Below, in pieces: positions 1 through 7,155 of a DNA stretch of 25,162 nt. Every line of letters starts with the position of its first letter. The first letter of the stretch is position 1. The translations under genes were made by a program, and so were the position numbers. The notes below the pieces were generated by a model, which did no database searches, had not been told where the DNA came from, and saw nothing but the letters and a program-made list of their open reading frames with translations. Source of the stretch: an uncultured Verrucomicrobiota bacterium (GTDB lineage Bacteria > Verrucomicrobiota > Kiritimatiellia > RFP12 > UBA1067); contig CALYRV010000013.1 of the NCBI GenBank assembly GCA_945483525.1, positions 1-25,162 of the forward strand, read 5' to 3'.

Positions 1-63
1 CATCCTCAAGCCCGATGGCAAGAATTGGCAATCTGTTGACCCAAACGCTTAACCATCATTAAT

Positions 64-96
64 ATGATACCAAATCGCAGGTTTGCTGTACAATTA
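64..96 (-). promoter_or_regulatory. Candidate promoter for a minus-strand gene left of the window
   Basis: Read on the minus strand, TATCAT (69 to 64) matches five of six bases of a -10 box. TTGTAC lies 18 nt upstream as a weak -35. Two ATGs follow within 4 and 7 nt. They open a 17-codon frame that stops at 8-6, two bases before another ATG at 3-1. The rest of 1-136 holds nothing else I can support. The gene served lies outside the window, so its identity is unknown. Confidence 0.3.
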
Positions 97-136
97 GGAC
101 GATTCGCGAATGATTTTAGCAACGCTCGCTTTCTTC

Positions 137-730
137 TTATGGAACAACCAACGGCTTCGCATCCGGCAAGTCTTCGCAGCTCTCGACGGACGTGAGGCGG
201 ATATCATGAGGCTCCGTCGGGAGCGCGTCCATCAGCTGAAAGGCATACGCGACACCAATCCTCGGGACACGCTTCGAGACCTCGCAGAGAAAACGGTCAT
301 ACCAGCCCCCGCCATAGCCAAGGCGACCGCCTTTCTTGGTGAAGGCGAGTCCCGGAACGAGCCACGCGCGGACATCCCGCGGACACACGACCGGCCCTGC
401 CGGCGGCTCGAGAATTCCGTGCGGACCTTTCACTAGCGTTTCAAGATTCTCGATTCGCACCAGCTCATACTCCGTCCCGTTCCACCGCGGCACGACCAGC
501 ACACAGTCAACCGACAGCGCGGCGGTAATGAAGTCCGTAAGATCGATCTCCTCCTTCAAGGCAAGATAGACGGCAATCGGTCCCTTCCTTGCAATCGCCG
601 CGCCCAGCTCGCGGTTCTCGACGAAAAGCCGCTTTGAAAGCGCCTTCGAGACCGCCGTGCGCGCCACGGGCGTCACAGCCTTCCGCCGCGACTTCATCGC
701 CGCGCGAATCTCGTTCTTGCGCTCGTTCAT
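137..730 (-). CDS. 5-formyltetrahydrofolate cyclo-ligase (MTHFS family)
   Basis: This cytosolic enzyme converts 5-formyl-THF to 5,10-methenyl-THF using ATP, returning a storage folate to the one-carbon pool. The C-terminal half carries the family signature GGRLGYGGGWYDRFL, which binds ATP phosphate and folate. LVPGLAF precedes it, and a basic N-terminal helix (MNERKNEIRAAMKSRRKAV) is typical. At 197 aa it has normal family length. I chose the ATG at 730 because AGGA lies four bases upstream and the N-terminus then fits the family. An in-frame ATG at 760 would add ten residues but has no ribosome-binding site. It is the last gene of the LemA-M48-RibD run, about 70 nt after ribD, and is probably cotranscribed. 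The family call is firm; the start is less so. Confidence 0.9.
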   Translation of the reverse strand: MNERKNEIRAAMKSRRKAVTPVARTAVSKALSKRLFVENRELGAAIARKGPIAVYLALKEEIDLTDFITAALSVDCVLVVPRWNGTEYELVRIENLETLVKGPHGILEPPAGPVVCPRDVRAWLVPGLAFTKKGGRLGYGGGWYDRFLCEVSKRVPRIGVAYAFQLMDALPTEPHDIRLTSVESCEDLPDAKPLVVP

Positions 731-799
731 CTTATCCTGCAGAGCACACATCGTTTTCATGCGTCAGGTGTCCATTGGTGTTCCAACGGACCTGAAAGA

Positions 800-1843
800 T
801 TACTTCAACGACCAGTCTGAGAGTCCGACGAAAAAGAACGAATCGTCGAATGCGATAAAGCTCCGATCGAGCTCAGCCATCCCGCGCATCGCCCTAGCGA
901 TGCGACGCGTACCGATGACAACCGGCGCCATCACCGTTAGCCACTCGTCGACGAGTCCGGCGTCCGCGAGCGATGTCGCGAGCTTAAGGCCCCCTTCACA
1001 AAGGACGCTCATCACGCCCATCTTGCCGAGTTCCCTGAGCGCCTTCTTCGCGTCGTCGAATACGAGCGTCGGATTCTTGCCGTCCGTAAACACCTGCGCC
1101 TTCTTCGGCAACTTCCCGCTCTTCGAGATGACGACGCGGATGAGATCCTTATTCGGATGAATCCGCGCGAGCAACGAAGGATTATCCTTCCGGACCGTTT
1201 CCGCACCGACCATCATGGCATCGACACGAGAGCGCAACTCATTCGTCCGATCGCGAGACGCCGCACACGAAATCCAGTTCGAGTCGCCCCAATTGTCGCA
1301 GATCTTGCCGTCCATCGACATCGCGAGCTTCACCGTCACATAGGGGAGCCCCGTCAGCACGTATTTGCGGAAGTCGGAGATCAGGCGGCGACAAGCCGCC
1401 GACACTTCCCTGTCGCCCTTGAACAATTCGCAAGCGATGCCGTGTTTCGCGAGTGCGCGTTTCGCCTTGCCGCGGTTCGTCGGATTCGGATCGGCGATGG
1501 CATAGACGACACGCTTGATACCCGCTGCGACAATTGCATCTGTACAAGCCCCCACGCGCCCCGGCTTCGAGCACGGTTCGAGCGTCACGTAGATCGTCGC
1601 GTCCGCGGCAGATTCGCCGCGGCAAGCCGCGTTTTTGATCGCGGCGACTTCGGCATGATCGCCGCCGGCCTTCTTGTGCCAGCCCTCGCCGATGATCCTG
1701 CCTCCGCGCACGATCACCGCACCGACCGCGGGATTCGGACGCGTATGCCCGAGTCCCTTAGCCGCGAGCTCCGCCGCCCGCCGCAAGAATTCCGCGTCAT
1801 CTGTTCTCTTCATACCCGAACGCTCATCAGTTTTCTTCGACAT
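800..1843 (-). CDS. ribD: Bifunctional riboflavin biosynthesis protein RibD (deaminase/reductase)
   Basis: RibD performs two consecutive riboflavin steps: deamination of the diaminopyrimidine product of GTP cyclohydrolase II, then NADPH-dependent reduction of the ribosyl side chain. The N-terminal zinc deaminase domain shows HAE at residues 63-65 and the cysteine ligands C91 and C100 in PCSKPGRVGAC. The C-terminal reductase domain starts near residue 165 with VTVKLAMSMDGKI, followed by DAMMVGAETVRKDNPSLLAR. Both domains are complete at 347 aa. The start at 1843 lies 5 nt after the M48 protease stop and has AGGA just upstream. No other riboflavin gene (ribB/A, ribE, ribH) is in the window, so ribD is detached from its pathway and embedded behind a protease pair. 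An ATG ten codons in is possible but lacks a clear ribosome-binding site. Confidence 0.96.
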   Translation of the reverse strand: MSKKTDERSGMKRTDDAEFLRRAAELAAKGLGHTRPNPAVGAVIVRGGRIIGEGWHKKAGGDHAEVAAIKNAACRGESAADATIYVTLEPCSKPGRVGACTDAIVAAGIKRVVYAIADPNPTNRGKAKRALAKHGIACELFKGDREVSAACRRLISDFRKYVLTGLPYVTVKLAMSMDGKICDNWGDSNWISCAASRDRTNELRSRVDAMMVGAETVRKDNPSLLARIHPNKDLIRVVISKSGKLPKKAQVFTDGKNPTLVFDDAKKALRELGKMGVMSVLCEGGLKLATSLADAGLVDEWLTVMAPVVIGTRRIARAMRGMAELDRSFIAFDDSFFFVGLSDWSLK

Positions 1844-1848
1844 CTTTC

Positions 1849-3726
1849 CTAACCATACTGTTTTGAAATCTGTTGCTCAGACTGCATCTGCAACCATCCG
1901 TAGGCACCGATCGCATCCGCTACCGCTGCAATATAGTCCGTCTCCTCCGGCTGCATCACTCCGTCCTCCGCGGCGGCATCGCGCAAGGCGAAAAGCAGCT
2001 CCTTCTTCGCGAGCGAAGACAGGCAGGACAGCTTCTCCAACGCCGCAAGGAACTCCTCGGCATCGTTTATCGGAGGCGGCATCGATGGAATCACCTTACC
2101 GAATAGCGAAAGCCGTTTCACCGCCGCCTGATACCCGGCGGACGGATTGCGTCCGAACGACGCGACCGTCGCGATGACCGCGGCGGCAGTCGGCATCAGT
2201 TTCACGCCCGGCACCAACTGCGGCGGAGAAAGTGTCAGCAAGTGACGACGAACCGATGCACAGACGACGATCTCGAAAGAATCGAATTCGCCGTCGCGCG
2301 TAGCGATATTCCAGACCGTATCCGCCCACTGCCGACGCTCGGCCACGGTTAGTCCGTCCCTGAGGGTGGTCACACAACGGAACGCAAGCGTCCTTCTTAC
2401 CGGCACAGGATACTTCTTCACGCCGTAAGGTCCCGGCTCTCCGAGCAGTTCCTTCAGCAGCACACCAGCGCTGGTCACGTCTCTCGTGGCCGACATCAGT
2501 TCCACCGGCAGTTTCGACGCCAGGAAGGACTGCATGGCGCAATTGGTCGCGATCATGCGCGAAGCGTTTTTGCGGAAATTCTCCTCCACCTCCTTCGCCT
2601 TACGACGTCTTTCATCGCGCACATCCCGGATCCGACGCTTGAGCGTCTCGTCGGCACCGATCCCGCGCGGCGAAAGGCGCCGGATCCGTTCGACGACCGG
2701 TGGATGCGTGGACACCACATCAAAGCCGGAAGATGCGAACATCATGTGCGAGACATCCGCTCGCCAGGCTCCGTAGCCGCGCGCAACCGTTGCGGCATCG
2801 GCGAGATAAGTGAGACGCAATGCGTTGGCGAGTCCTTCGGGATTGCGCGTGAACTGCGCCGCCGATGCGTCGGCAAGATATTCACGATTACGAGAAACAG
2901 CGCCTTGGACAAGCCGTGCGAAGAACTCGCCTGCCGAACCGATCAGGCAGAGCGCAATTCCTGACAGGACATAGATCACCAGCAACGGCAATGGCAACGG
3001 TAATCCGCACTCCTTCCCATTCGTAATCCAAGTTTCAGAATCTGATTCTCTGGTAAGCACTCCGAACATCCCCTTGCCGGTGCGCGACACCATCGAAATT
3101 CCGGCGATTAGCGCGGTCAGACGGAAATTGAGCCGCATGTCGCCGTTAAGGATGTGGCTGAATTCATGGGCGATAACCCCCTGCAGCTCGTCACGTGTCA
3201 GATAACGGAGCGCACCGGCGGTCACGCAGACGGCGGCGGCAGACGGATCGGATCCCGCCGCCAGGGCGTTGATACCGGCGACGGACTCCATCACCCAGAC
3301 GGACGGCATATCGAGTCCCGAAGCGATCGCCATTTCCTCGCAAATATTATAGAACCGAAGCCGCGACACGTCCGCGTCGTCCGTCTCGGAAAGCCGCGCC
3401 CGGACAATCCGCTTCGCGCCGATCTGCGCCATCAGTTGATCGCCGGAAGTGAGGTCGAAGATCTTATAGAGAAGTCCGCCGATGACGGCAAGTGCGGACA
3501 CGACGAAACACGCTGCGACCACAAGCGGAAACTTTTCCGCGAAGAGCATCGGACCCTTCGGAGCATGATGCGCAAAATCTGAAACGGCCCACGACCATAC
3601 GCTCCAGCACACTCCCCAAAGAACGAATCCCGTGGCCGCCGCAGTGGCGGCTACGGCCAAAACGATCAGCGCGATCAGCCAGGGAATCCGCTTGCGCGCC
3701 TCATGTTGGAGCGCGAATGGGTCCAT
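1849..3726 (-). CDS. M48 family zinc metalloprotease (HtpX-like) with C-terminal TerB-like region
   Basis: This is an integral-membrane metallopeptidase probably acting in membrane protein quality control. Two hydrophobic segments (about 16-48 and 66-90) precede the catalytic domain. The zinc motif HEFSH is at 187-191, with the third ligand expected at E282 in SRNREYLADASAAQF. A further hydrophobic segment lies near 245-265. At 625 aa it is about twice the length of classical HtpX. Its C-terminal half ends in a helical stretch (about 575-615, ALRDAAAEDGVMQPEETDYI) resembling the TerB-like tail of LemA-linked M48 proteases. Its start overlaps the lemA stop by one base (TGATG), so translation is probably coupled. 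LemA-M48 pairs are common in bacteria; the substrate is unknown. Confidence 0.9.
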   Translation of the reverse strand: MDPFALQHEARKRIPWLIALIVLAVAATAAATGFVLWGVCWSVWSWAVSDFAHHAPKGPMLFAEKFPLVVAACFVVSALAVIGGLLYKIFDLTSGDQLMAQIGAKRIVRARLSETDDADVSRLRFYNICEEMAIASGLDMPSVWVMESVAGINALAAGSDPSAAAVCVTAGALRYLTRDELQGVIAHEFSHILNGDMRLNFRLTALIAGISMVSRTGKGMFGVLTRESDSETWITNGKECGLPLPLPLLVIYVLSGIALCLIGSAGEFFARLVQGAVSRNREYLADASAAQFTRNPEGLANALRLTYLADAATVARGYGAWRADVSHMMFASSGFDVVSTHPPVVERIRRLSPRGIGADETLKRRIRDVRDERRRKAKEVEENFRKNASRMIATNCAMQSFLASKLPVELMSATRDVTSAGVLLKELLGEPGPYGVKKYPVPVRRTLAFRCVTTLRDGLTVAERRQWADTVWNIATRDGEFDSFEIVVCASVRRHLLTLSPPQLVPGVKLMPTAAAVIATVASFGRNPSAGYQAAVKRLSLFGKVIPSMPPPINDAEEFLAALEKLSCLSSLAKKELLFALRDAAAEDGVMQPEETDYIAAVADAIGAYGWLQMQSEQQISKQYG

Positions 3727-4328
3727 CAGAAGGAGACTTTCGGCGCTTCACGCTGCGCCTCGGACGCAGTCGTCTCCAACAATGCCGCGGGCGGAAAATT
3801 GAAGATTCCGGCGATGATCGAGGACGGGAAAAGCTCTCGCTTCGTATTGTATTCGGTAACCGCGTCGTTAAACGCCTGACGCGCAAAGGCGATACGGTTC
3901 TCGGTAGAGGTCAGCTCCTCCGAAACCCTCGCCATCTGACGGTCGGCCTTGAGCTCGGGATAACGCTCGGCCACCATCATCAGTTTCGAGAGCACTCCGG
4001 CGAGTCCCGCTTCCGCGGATGCAAAGGCCTTCATCGCCGTCGGATCGCCAGGAGCCCCGGCCAGCGCCTTGGCGGCGCCGGCAGCGACATTACGTGCCTC
4101 GATGACCGCGGTCAGCGTCTCGCGTTCATGCGCGAGATACCCCTTCGCCGTTTCGACGAGATTCGGAATCAGATCATAACGCCGACGCAACTGCACGTCG
4201 ATCTGCGCGAACGCGTTCTTGAAACGGTTCCTCAATACGACGAGTCCGTTATAAAGCGAAATCACCCACCCGATGAGCATGGCGATGACAACCGCGGCCG
4301 CGACAAGTACAATGAGCGCAATCTTCAT
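3726..4328 (-). CDS. LemA family protein
   Basis: This small membrane-anchored protein has an N-terminal transmembrane helix (about residues 3-24) followed by the LemA signature YNGLVVLRNRFKNAFAQIDV and RRRYDLIPNLVETAKGY. The rest is a long helical domain of alternating coiled segments. Length (200 aa) is normal. A good ribosome-binding site (AAGGAG, 8 nt from the ATG) supports the start. The stop codon overlaps the ATG of the M48 protease. LemA proteins are widespread, and their role is poorly defined; pairing with an M48 protease suggests a substrate-presenting or regulatory role in the membrane, which is inference from context. TACAAT at 4379-4374 on the minus strand could be a -10 box, but I see no convincing -35. 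Confidence 0.93.
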   Translation of the reverse strand: MKIALIVLVAAAVVIAMLIGWVISLYNGLVVLRNRFKNAFAQIDVQLRRRYDLIPNLVETAKGYLAHERETLTAVIEARNVAAGAAKALAGAPGDPTAMKAFASAEAGLAGVLSKLMMVAERYPELKADRQMARVSEELTSTENRIAFARQAFNDAVTEYNTKRELFPSSIIAGIFNFPPAALLETTASEAQREAPKVSF

Positions 4329-4419
4329 AATATTCTCCTTGACAAGATCGTCTTATGTTTCCGAGTACACCCTATTGTATCATAAAACCACGGTACTGGA
4401 CGCCGACCCATCGGAGGGT

Positions 4420-4445
4420 GCTGACGGTCATTACCGACGGTCAGC
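4420..4445 (-). terminator. Hairpin at the end of the superoxide reductase gene (possible terminator)
   Basis: GCTGACGGTC (4420-4429) and GACGGTCAGC (4436-4445) form ten-base inverted arms with one mismatch around a 6-base loop. The hairpin overlaps the stop codon of the superoxide reductase gene. No U-run follows, so it may be a weak, factor-assisted terminator or an mRNA 3'-end stabiliser. The rest of 4329-4419 is the lemA leader. Confidence 0.3.
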
Positions 4446-4812
4446 TCTTCCAGAGTCCGTGGAGCGTGCAGTATTCGTACACGTTCTTCACCTGTTCGCC
4501 GGGCAGGAGCACGAACTTCGCCTCTGGCGTGACGCCGGGCTTCAGGCACTTGCGCTGATTGCCCTGATCCGTCTCGATCGCGACCCACGCGATGTAATGT
4601 TCGTCCGTCATCGGATGCGGATTCGCGCCGACCTTGACCGTGACCGTATTGCCGTCAACCGTATAGACGGGGACGTGCGACTCGTATTTGCCGTCCGTCG
4701 TATTCGGGACGAGCTCGTGCATGGCCGCGCCGCAGCAAACGGTCTCGGCCGCCGTCTCATTGACCATCGCGATGATCTTGCCGCAGATGTCGCACTTGTA
4801 GAATTTCATCAT
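4441..4812 (-). CDS. Superoxide reductase, two-centre (desulfoferrodoxin)
   Basis: The enzyme reduces superoxide to hydrogen peroxide without releasing oxygen, using electrons typically from rubredoxin; this is the standard cytosolic superoxide defence of strict anaerobes. The N-terminal desulforedoxin domain has the full Cys4 centre (C7, C10, C26, C27). The catalytic domain has all five iron ligands: H46, H66, H72, C115 and H118, in HVPV, HPMTDEHYI and YCTLH. The flexible-loop Glu is present at E44, but the following position, normally Lys, is Ser45. At 123 aa the length is typical. A second ATG (4809) is better spaced from the AGGTGA ribosome-binding site, giving MKFYKC. The gene stands alone with its own promoter. 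No rubredoxin gene is in the window. Confidence 0.95.
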   Translation of the reverse strand: MMKFYKCDICGKIIAMVNETAAETVCCGAAMHELVPNTTDGKYESHVPVYTVDGNTVTVKVGANPHPMTDEHYIAWVAIETDQGNQRKCLKPGVTPEAKFVLLPGEQVKNVYEYCTLHGLWKS

Positions 4813-4902
4813 GGCTCACCTCTCGTTCGTTTAATGTCTTGAGGAATCGGATTTTCAGTTCCGCCGCCGCGACGGACCTGGCGCTCCCCTTCGACACCAC
4901 AC

Positions 4903-4931
4903 ATTATACACCAAACGCGAAATCATGTGTA
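4903..4931 (-). promoter_or_regulatory. Promoter of the superoxide reductase gene
   Basis: On the minus strand TACACA (4931-4926), a 17-nt spacer and a perfect TATAAT (4908-4903) precede the ATG by about 90 nt. Just upstream, ATTAT-6 nt-ATAAT (4934-4949) is an AT-rich inverted repeat in the position of a Fur/PerR-type operator. Its assignment is only suggestive. The remainder of 4813-4963 shows no gene. Confidence 0.55.
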
Positions 4932-4963
4932 TTATTATTCTGACATAATCTGTGAAGATCACT

Positions 4964-6028
4964 TCAAGCAGAGATCGCAGCCTGATGCCGCTTGATCAAG
5001 CCCAAAGCAACCAATGCGACGAGTACGGCGGCGGAGAAATGATCCCACCACGCGAGCGTTTCGGCCGCGGCGTCCGACGCGACTTGCGGCAGAACGTTGA
5101 ACGGCAGCAGGTTGATGCCTATTCCGCACAAGACGGCGCCTAACGCAATCACCAGCGCATAGACGACTGAGGCCCTGACGCCGATCATCTTCGCGACCGC
5201 CGTCATCGACGCCGCGTTGATCGCCGGACCCACCATCAGGAAAACGAACGCCGCGCCCGGCGTCAGCCCCTTCGCCACCAGCGAAGCGGCAATCGGAATC
5301 GACGCCGTGGAGCACACATACATCGGAAACCCGAGGAGCACCATCGCCGGCATCGCGAGCCAGTCGTTCCCGCCGAAAGCCGTCGCGAAGAAATTCGCCG
5401 GCACGAACGCCGTCACCACCGCCGCGATGACGAGTCCGAAAGCGAGCGGACGCGCAACCTCCCCCAGCAGCTCGCCATAGCCAGTGCGGAGAATCCGCAA
5501 GAACAGATTTTCCCCGGCGTGCGGCTCGGATGAATGCGACTCGTCATGTCCATCGTGACAATGACAGCAGCAACAGCAATGACCTTTCGCCTTCGGCTTC
5601 TCAGTCGCCTCCGCATCCGCCTCTCCGCGCGTCAGCACGTCGACCACGGCACCTCCGGAGAGCCCCGTCGCGAAGGCGGCGATCGGACGCGCCACGGCAA
5701 AGACGGGACCCATCAGCGCGTAAGTCGCGAGAATCGAATCGATGCCGGTCTGCGGCGTCGAAATGAGGAAGCCGGCAACCGCGCCCTTCCCCGCGCCAGC
5801 CTTACGGAGCCCGGCCGTCAGCGGCAGCACGCCGCATGAGCAGACCGGAAGCGGCACGCCGATCAGGACCGCGTTAAGAACCCCGCGCCAGCCGCGCGCG
5901 CGTCCCATCACGCCGACCACCCACTTGCGCGGCAGCAGTACGGACACGACACCCGCCAACAGAAAGCCGACGAGGAGCCACGGTGCCATCATCGCGAGCA
6001 CGTTCCAGAACGAAAGTACGATTTCCAT
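4964..6028 (-). CDS. Metal-efflux permease, SO_0444 / DUF318 (YraQ-like) family
   Basis: This polytopic inner-membrane protein of the permease family includes ArsP-like and Cu/Zn efflux members. It has two homologous halves of about four helices each. The first half carries the family motif PVCSCGVLPL (C63, C65); the corresponding second-half motif reads YVCSTASIPIA (C239), with Thr in place of the second Cys. Between them, at about 150-170, is a striking hydrophilic loop with five consecutive cysteines (151-155) followed by H156, C157, H158, H161, H165 and H170, an obvious soft-metal site. At 354 aa it is slightly long because of this loop. It lies 13 nt after a CsoR-type repressor gene and shares its promoter. 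Copper(I) is the most likely substrate from that context; zinc or other thiophilic metals remain possible. Confidence 0.88.
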   Translation of the reverse strand: MEIVLSFWNVLAMMAPWLLVGFLLAGVVSVLLPRKWVVGVMGRARGWRGVLNAVLIGVPLPVCSCGVLPLTAGLRKAGAGKGAVAGFLISTPQTGIDSILATYALMGPVFAVARPIAAFATGLSGGAVVDVLTRGEADAEATEKPKAKGHCCCCCHCHDGHDESHSSEPHAGENLFLRILRTGYGELLGEVARPLAFGLVIAAVVTAFVPANFFATAFGGNDWLAMPAMVLLGFPMYVCSTASIPIAASLVAKGLTPGAAFVFLMVGPAINAASMTAVAKMIGVRASVVYALVIALGAVLCGIGINLLPFNVLPQVASDAAAETLAWWDHFSAAVLVALVALGLIKRHQAAISA

Positions 6029-6041
6029 CGCCGCCCCTCCT

Positions 6042-6317
6042 TCACGCCATCTTCGAGAAGCTCTCGATCGCCTCGGCGAGCGACTCGATCGTCTCGTCGG
6101 CCTTCCCCGCCTTCATGCCATCGCGCACACAATGCCGCACGTGCGCGTCGAGCATCAGAAGCGACAGCTTATGGAGAGCCCCGTTCACCGCGTTCATCTG
6201 CGTGAGCACGTCCTCGCAAGGCAAACCCTCATCAACCATCTTCTTGATACCGTTAAGCTGTCCGATCAACTTATTCAGCCGCATGGTCAGCATCGTCGTA
6301 GTTTCCTGTGTTCTCAT
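6042..6317 (-). CDS. csoR: CsoR-type copper-sensing transcriptional repressor
   Basis: This is a small all-helical repressor of the CsoR/RcnR (DUF156) family that leaves DNA when it binds metal. From the ATG at 6317 it is 91 aa with C34, H59 and C63, the Cys-His-Cys spacing that coordinates Cu(I) in characterised CsoR proteins. The surrounding MRLNKLIGQLNGIKKMVD and CEDVLTQMNAVNGAL are family hallmarks. An operator matching CsoR sites sits in the promoter, so autoregulation is likely. The start is uncertain: 6317 lies only 10 nt from the -10 box (near-leaderless), while the ATG at 6293 has AGGA 10 nt upstream. A longer frame reaching 6386 would run through the promoter and is unlikely. The permease follows after 13 nt. 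Confidence 0.9.
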   Translation of the reverse strand: MRTQETTTMLTMRLNKLIGQLNGIKKMVDEGLPCEDVLTQMNAVNGALHKLSLLMLDAHVRHCVRDGMKAGKADETIESLAEAIESFSKMA

Positions 6318-6327
6318 AACGCGACAT

Positions 6328-6356
6328 ATTATACCATACCCCCGTAGGGTATGCAA
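6328..6356 (-). promoter_or_regulatory. csoR-permease promoter
   Basis: On the minus strand TTGCAT (6356-6351), a 17-nt spacer and a perfect TATAAT (6333-6328) lie just upstream of csoR. The spacer is filled by the CsoR-like operator, so repressor binding would block RNA polymerase. Predicted transcription start is about 6321. Confidence 0.75.
6335..6353. promoter_or_regulatory. CsoR operator
   Basis: CATACCC-CCGTA-GGGTATG is a perfect 7-bp inverted repeat with a 5-bp centre. G/C tracts flanked by TA steps are the known form of CsoR and RcnR sites. It lies between the -35 and -10 boxes of the csoR promoter. Confidence 0.78.
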
Positions 6357-6379
6357 CCATGTTAGCAAAAAAACACCCC

Positions 6380-7144
6380 CTACCAATCCAGGACATGCGC
6401 CATGGCATTTACGCCATCGGCGAATTCTGAAAGGTCTCGATAGACCCCTGCCGCGTATTCGTCGAGCGATGTCGGCTGGGCGTTGACGATAAAGACCTTT
6501 CCCCCGGCCTGCAGCGTAAGCCGCGGCAGACCTGCCGCGGGGAAGACGGTGAGTGAAGTTCCGAGAACCAGGAAGACATCGCTCCTGATCGCAAGCGACT
6601 GGGCGGACTGAAACGCGGACTCCGGCAGCATCTCGCCGAAGAAAGTGATGTCCGGCTTATACACCCCGCCGCACTTGCAATGGGGAACCGTTGCCGAGGT
6701 ATAGGTTCGAGGTGCAGGTGTAGAGCGGAGCATTTCCATGATTTCATCGAAGGTCTTCTCGTCCCCACAACGGCGGCAGTGATGATGAAGCGGCGAACCG
6801 TGCACCTCGTAGACATTAGACGAACCTGCCTTCTGATGAAGCATATCGATGTTCTGGGTAGCGATACCCTTGAGCTTGCCGACATCTTCGAGATGCTTGA
6901 GCGCATGATGTACGGGCCCCGGCTTGAACTCACCGAGTCCGTAGACCAGCTCCGCACACCCGTTGTAGTAAACCGAAGGATCGCGGTCGAACCAATCGAT
7001 GTCAAAGATACGTTCTGCATCTGGGTTCTTATAGAGCCCCTGGGGGCCGCGGAAATCGGGAATTCCGCAGAGTGTCGACACGCCTGCGCCGGTGAGGCAG
7101 CCTACACACTTGGCATTCTTGATCGCCTTCAGTAATGTTTCCAT
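6380..7144 (-). CDS. Sir2 family NAD-dependent protein deacylase (sirtuin)
   Basis: This predicted cytosolic enzyme removes acyl groups from lysines using NAD+. From the ATG at 7144 (254 aa) it shows, in order, GAGVSTLCGIPDFRGPQGLY (19-38), TQNIDMLH (96-103), catalytic H115 in YEVHGS, four zinc cysteines (C123, C126, C156, C158), FFGEMLP (168-174), GTSLTVFP (195-202) and VNAQPT (220-225). The Tyr/Arg pair that marks desuccinylase-type sirtuins is not apparent in YYNGCAELV, so deacetylation is more likely than desuccinylation. GAGG-like GAGG lies 9 nt upstream of this ATG. Other ATGs exist at 7150, 7153 and 7159; the last overlaps the RND pump stop as ATGA. The gene therefore appears translationally coupled to the pump. 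Its targets are unknown. Confidence 0.92.
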   Translation of the reverse strand: METLLKAIKNAKCVGCLTGAGVSTLCGIPDFRGPQGLYKNPDAERIFDIDWFDRDPSVYYNGCAELVYGLGEFKPGPVHHALKHLEDVGKLKGIATQNIDMLHQKAGSSNVYEVHGSPLHHHCRRCGDEKTFDEIMEMLRSTPAPRTYTSATVPHCKCGGVYKPDITFFGEMLPESAFQSAQSLAIRSDVFLVLGTSLTVFPAAGLPRLTLQAGGKVFIVNAQPTSLDEYAAGVYRDLSEFADGVNAMAHVLDW

Positions 7145-7155
7145 ATTCATCATCC

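Noticed and set aside
3492..4385. Plus-strand open frame opposite lemA and the protease start
   Set aside because: It is Arg/His-rich and featureless, overlapping two recognised genes on the other strand.
6364..6379. Rho-independent terminator after the sirtuin gene
   Set aside because: A run of seven T follows the stop on the minus strand but I find no stable stem before it.
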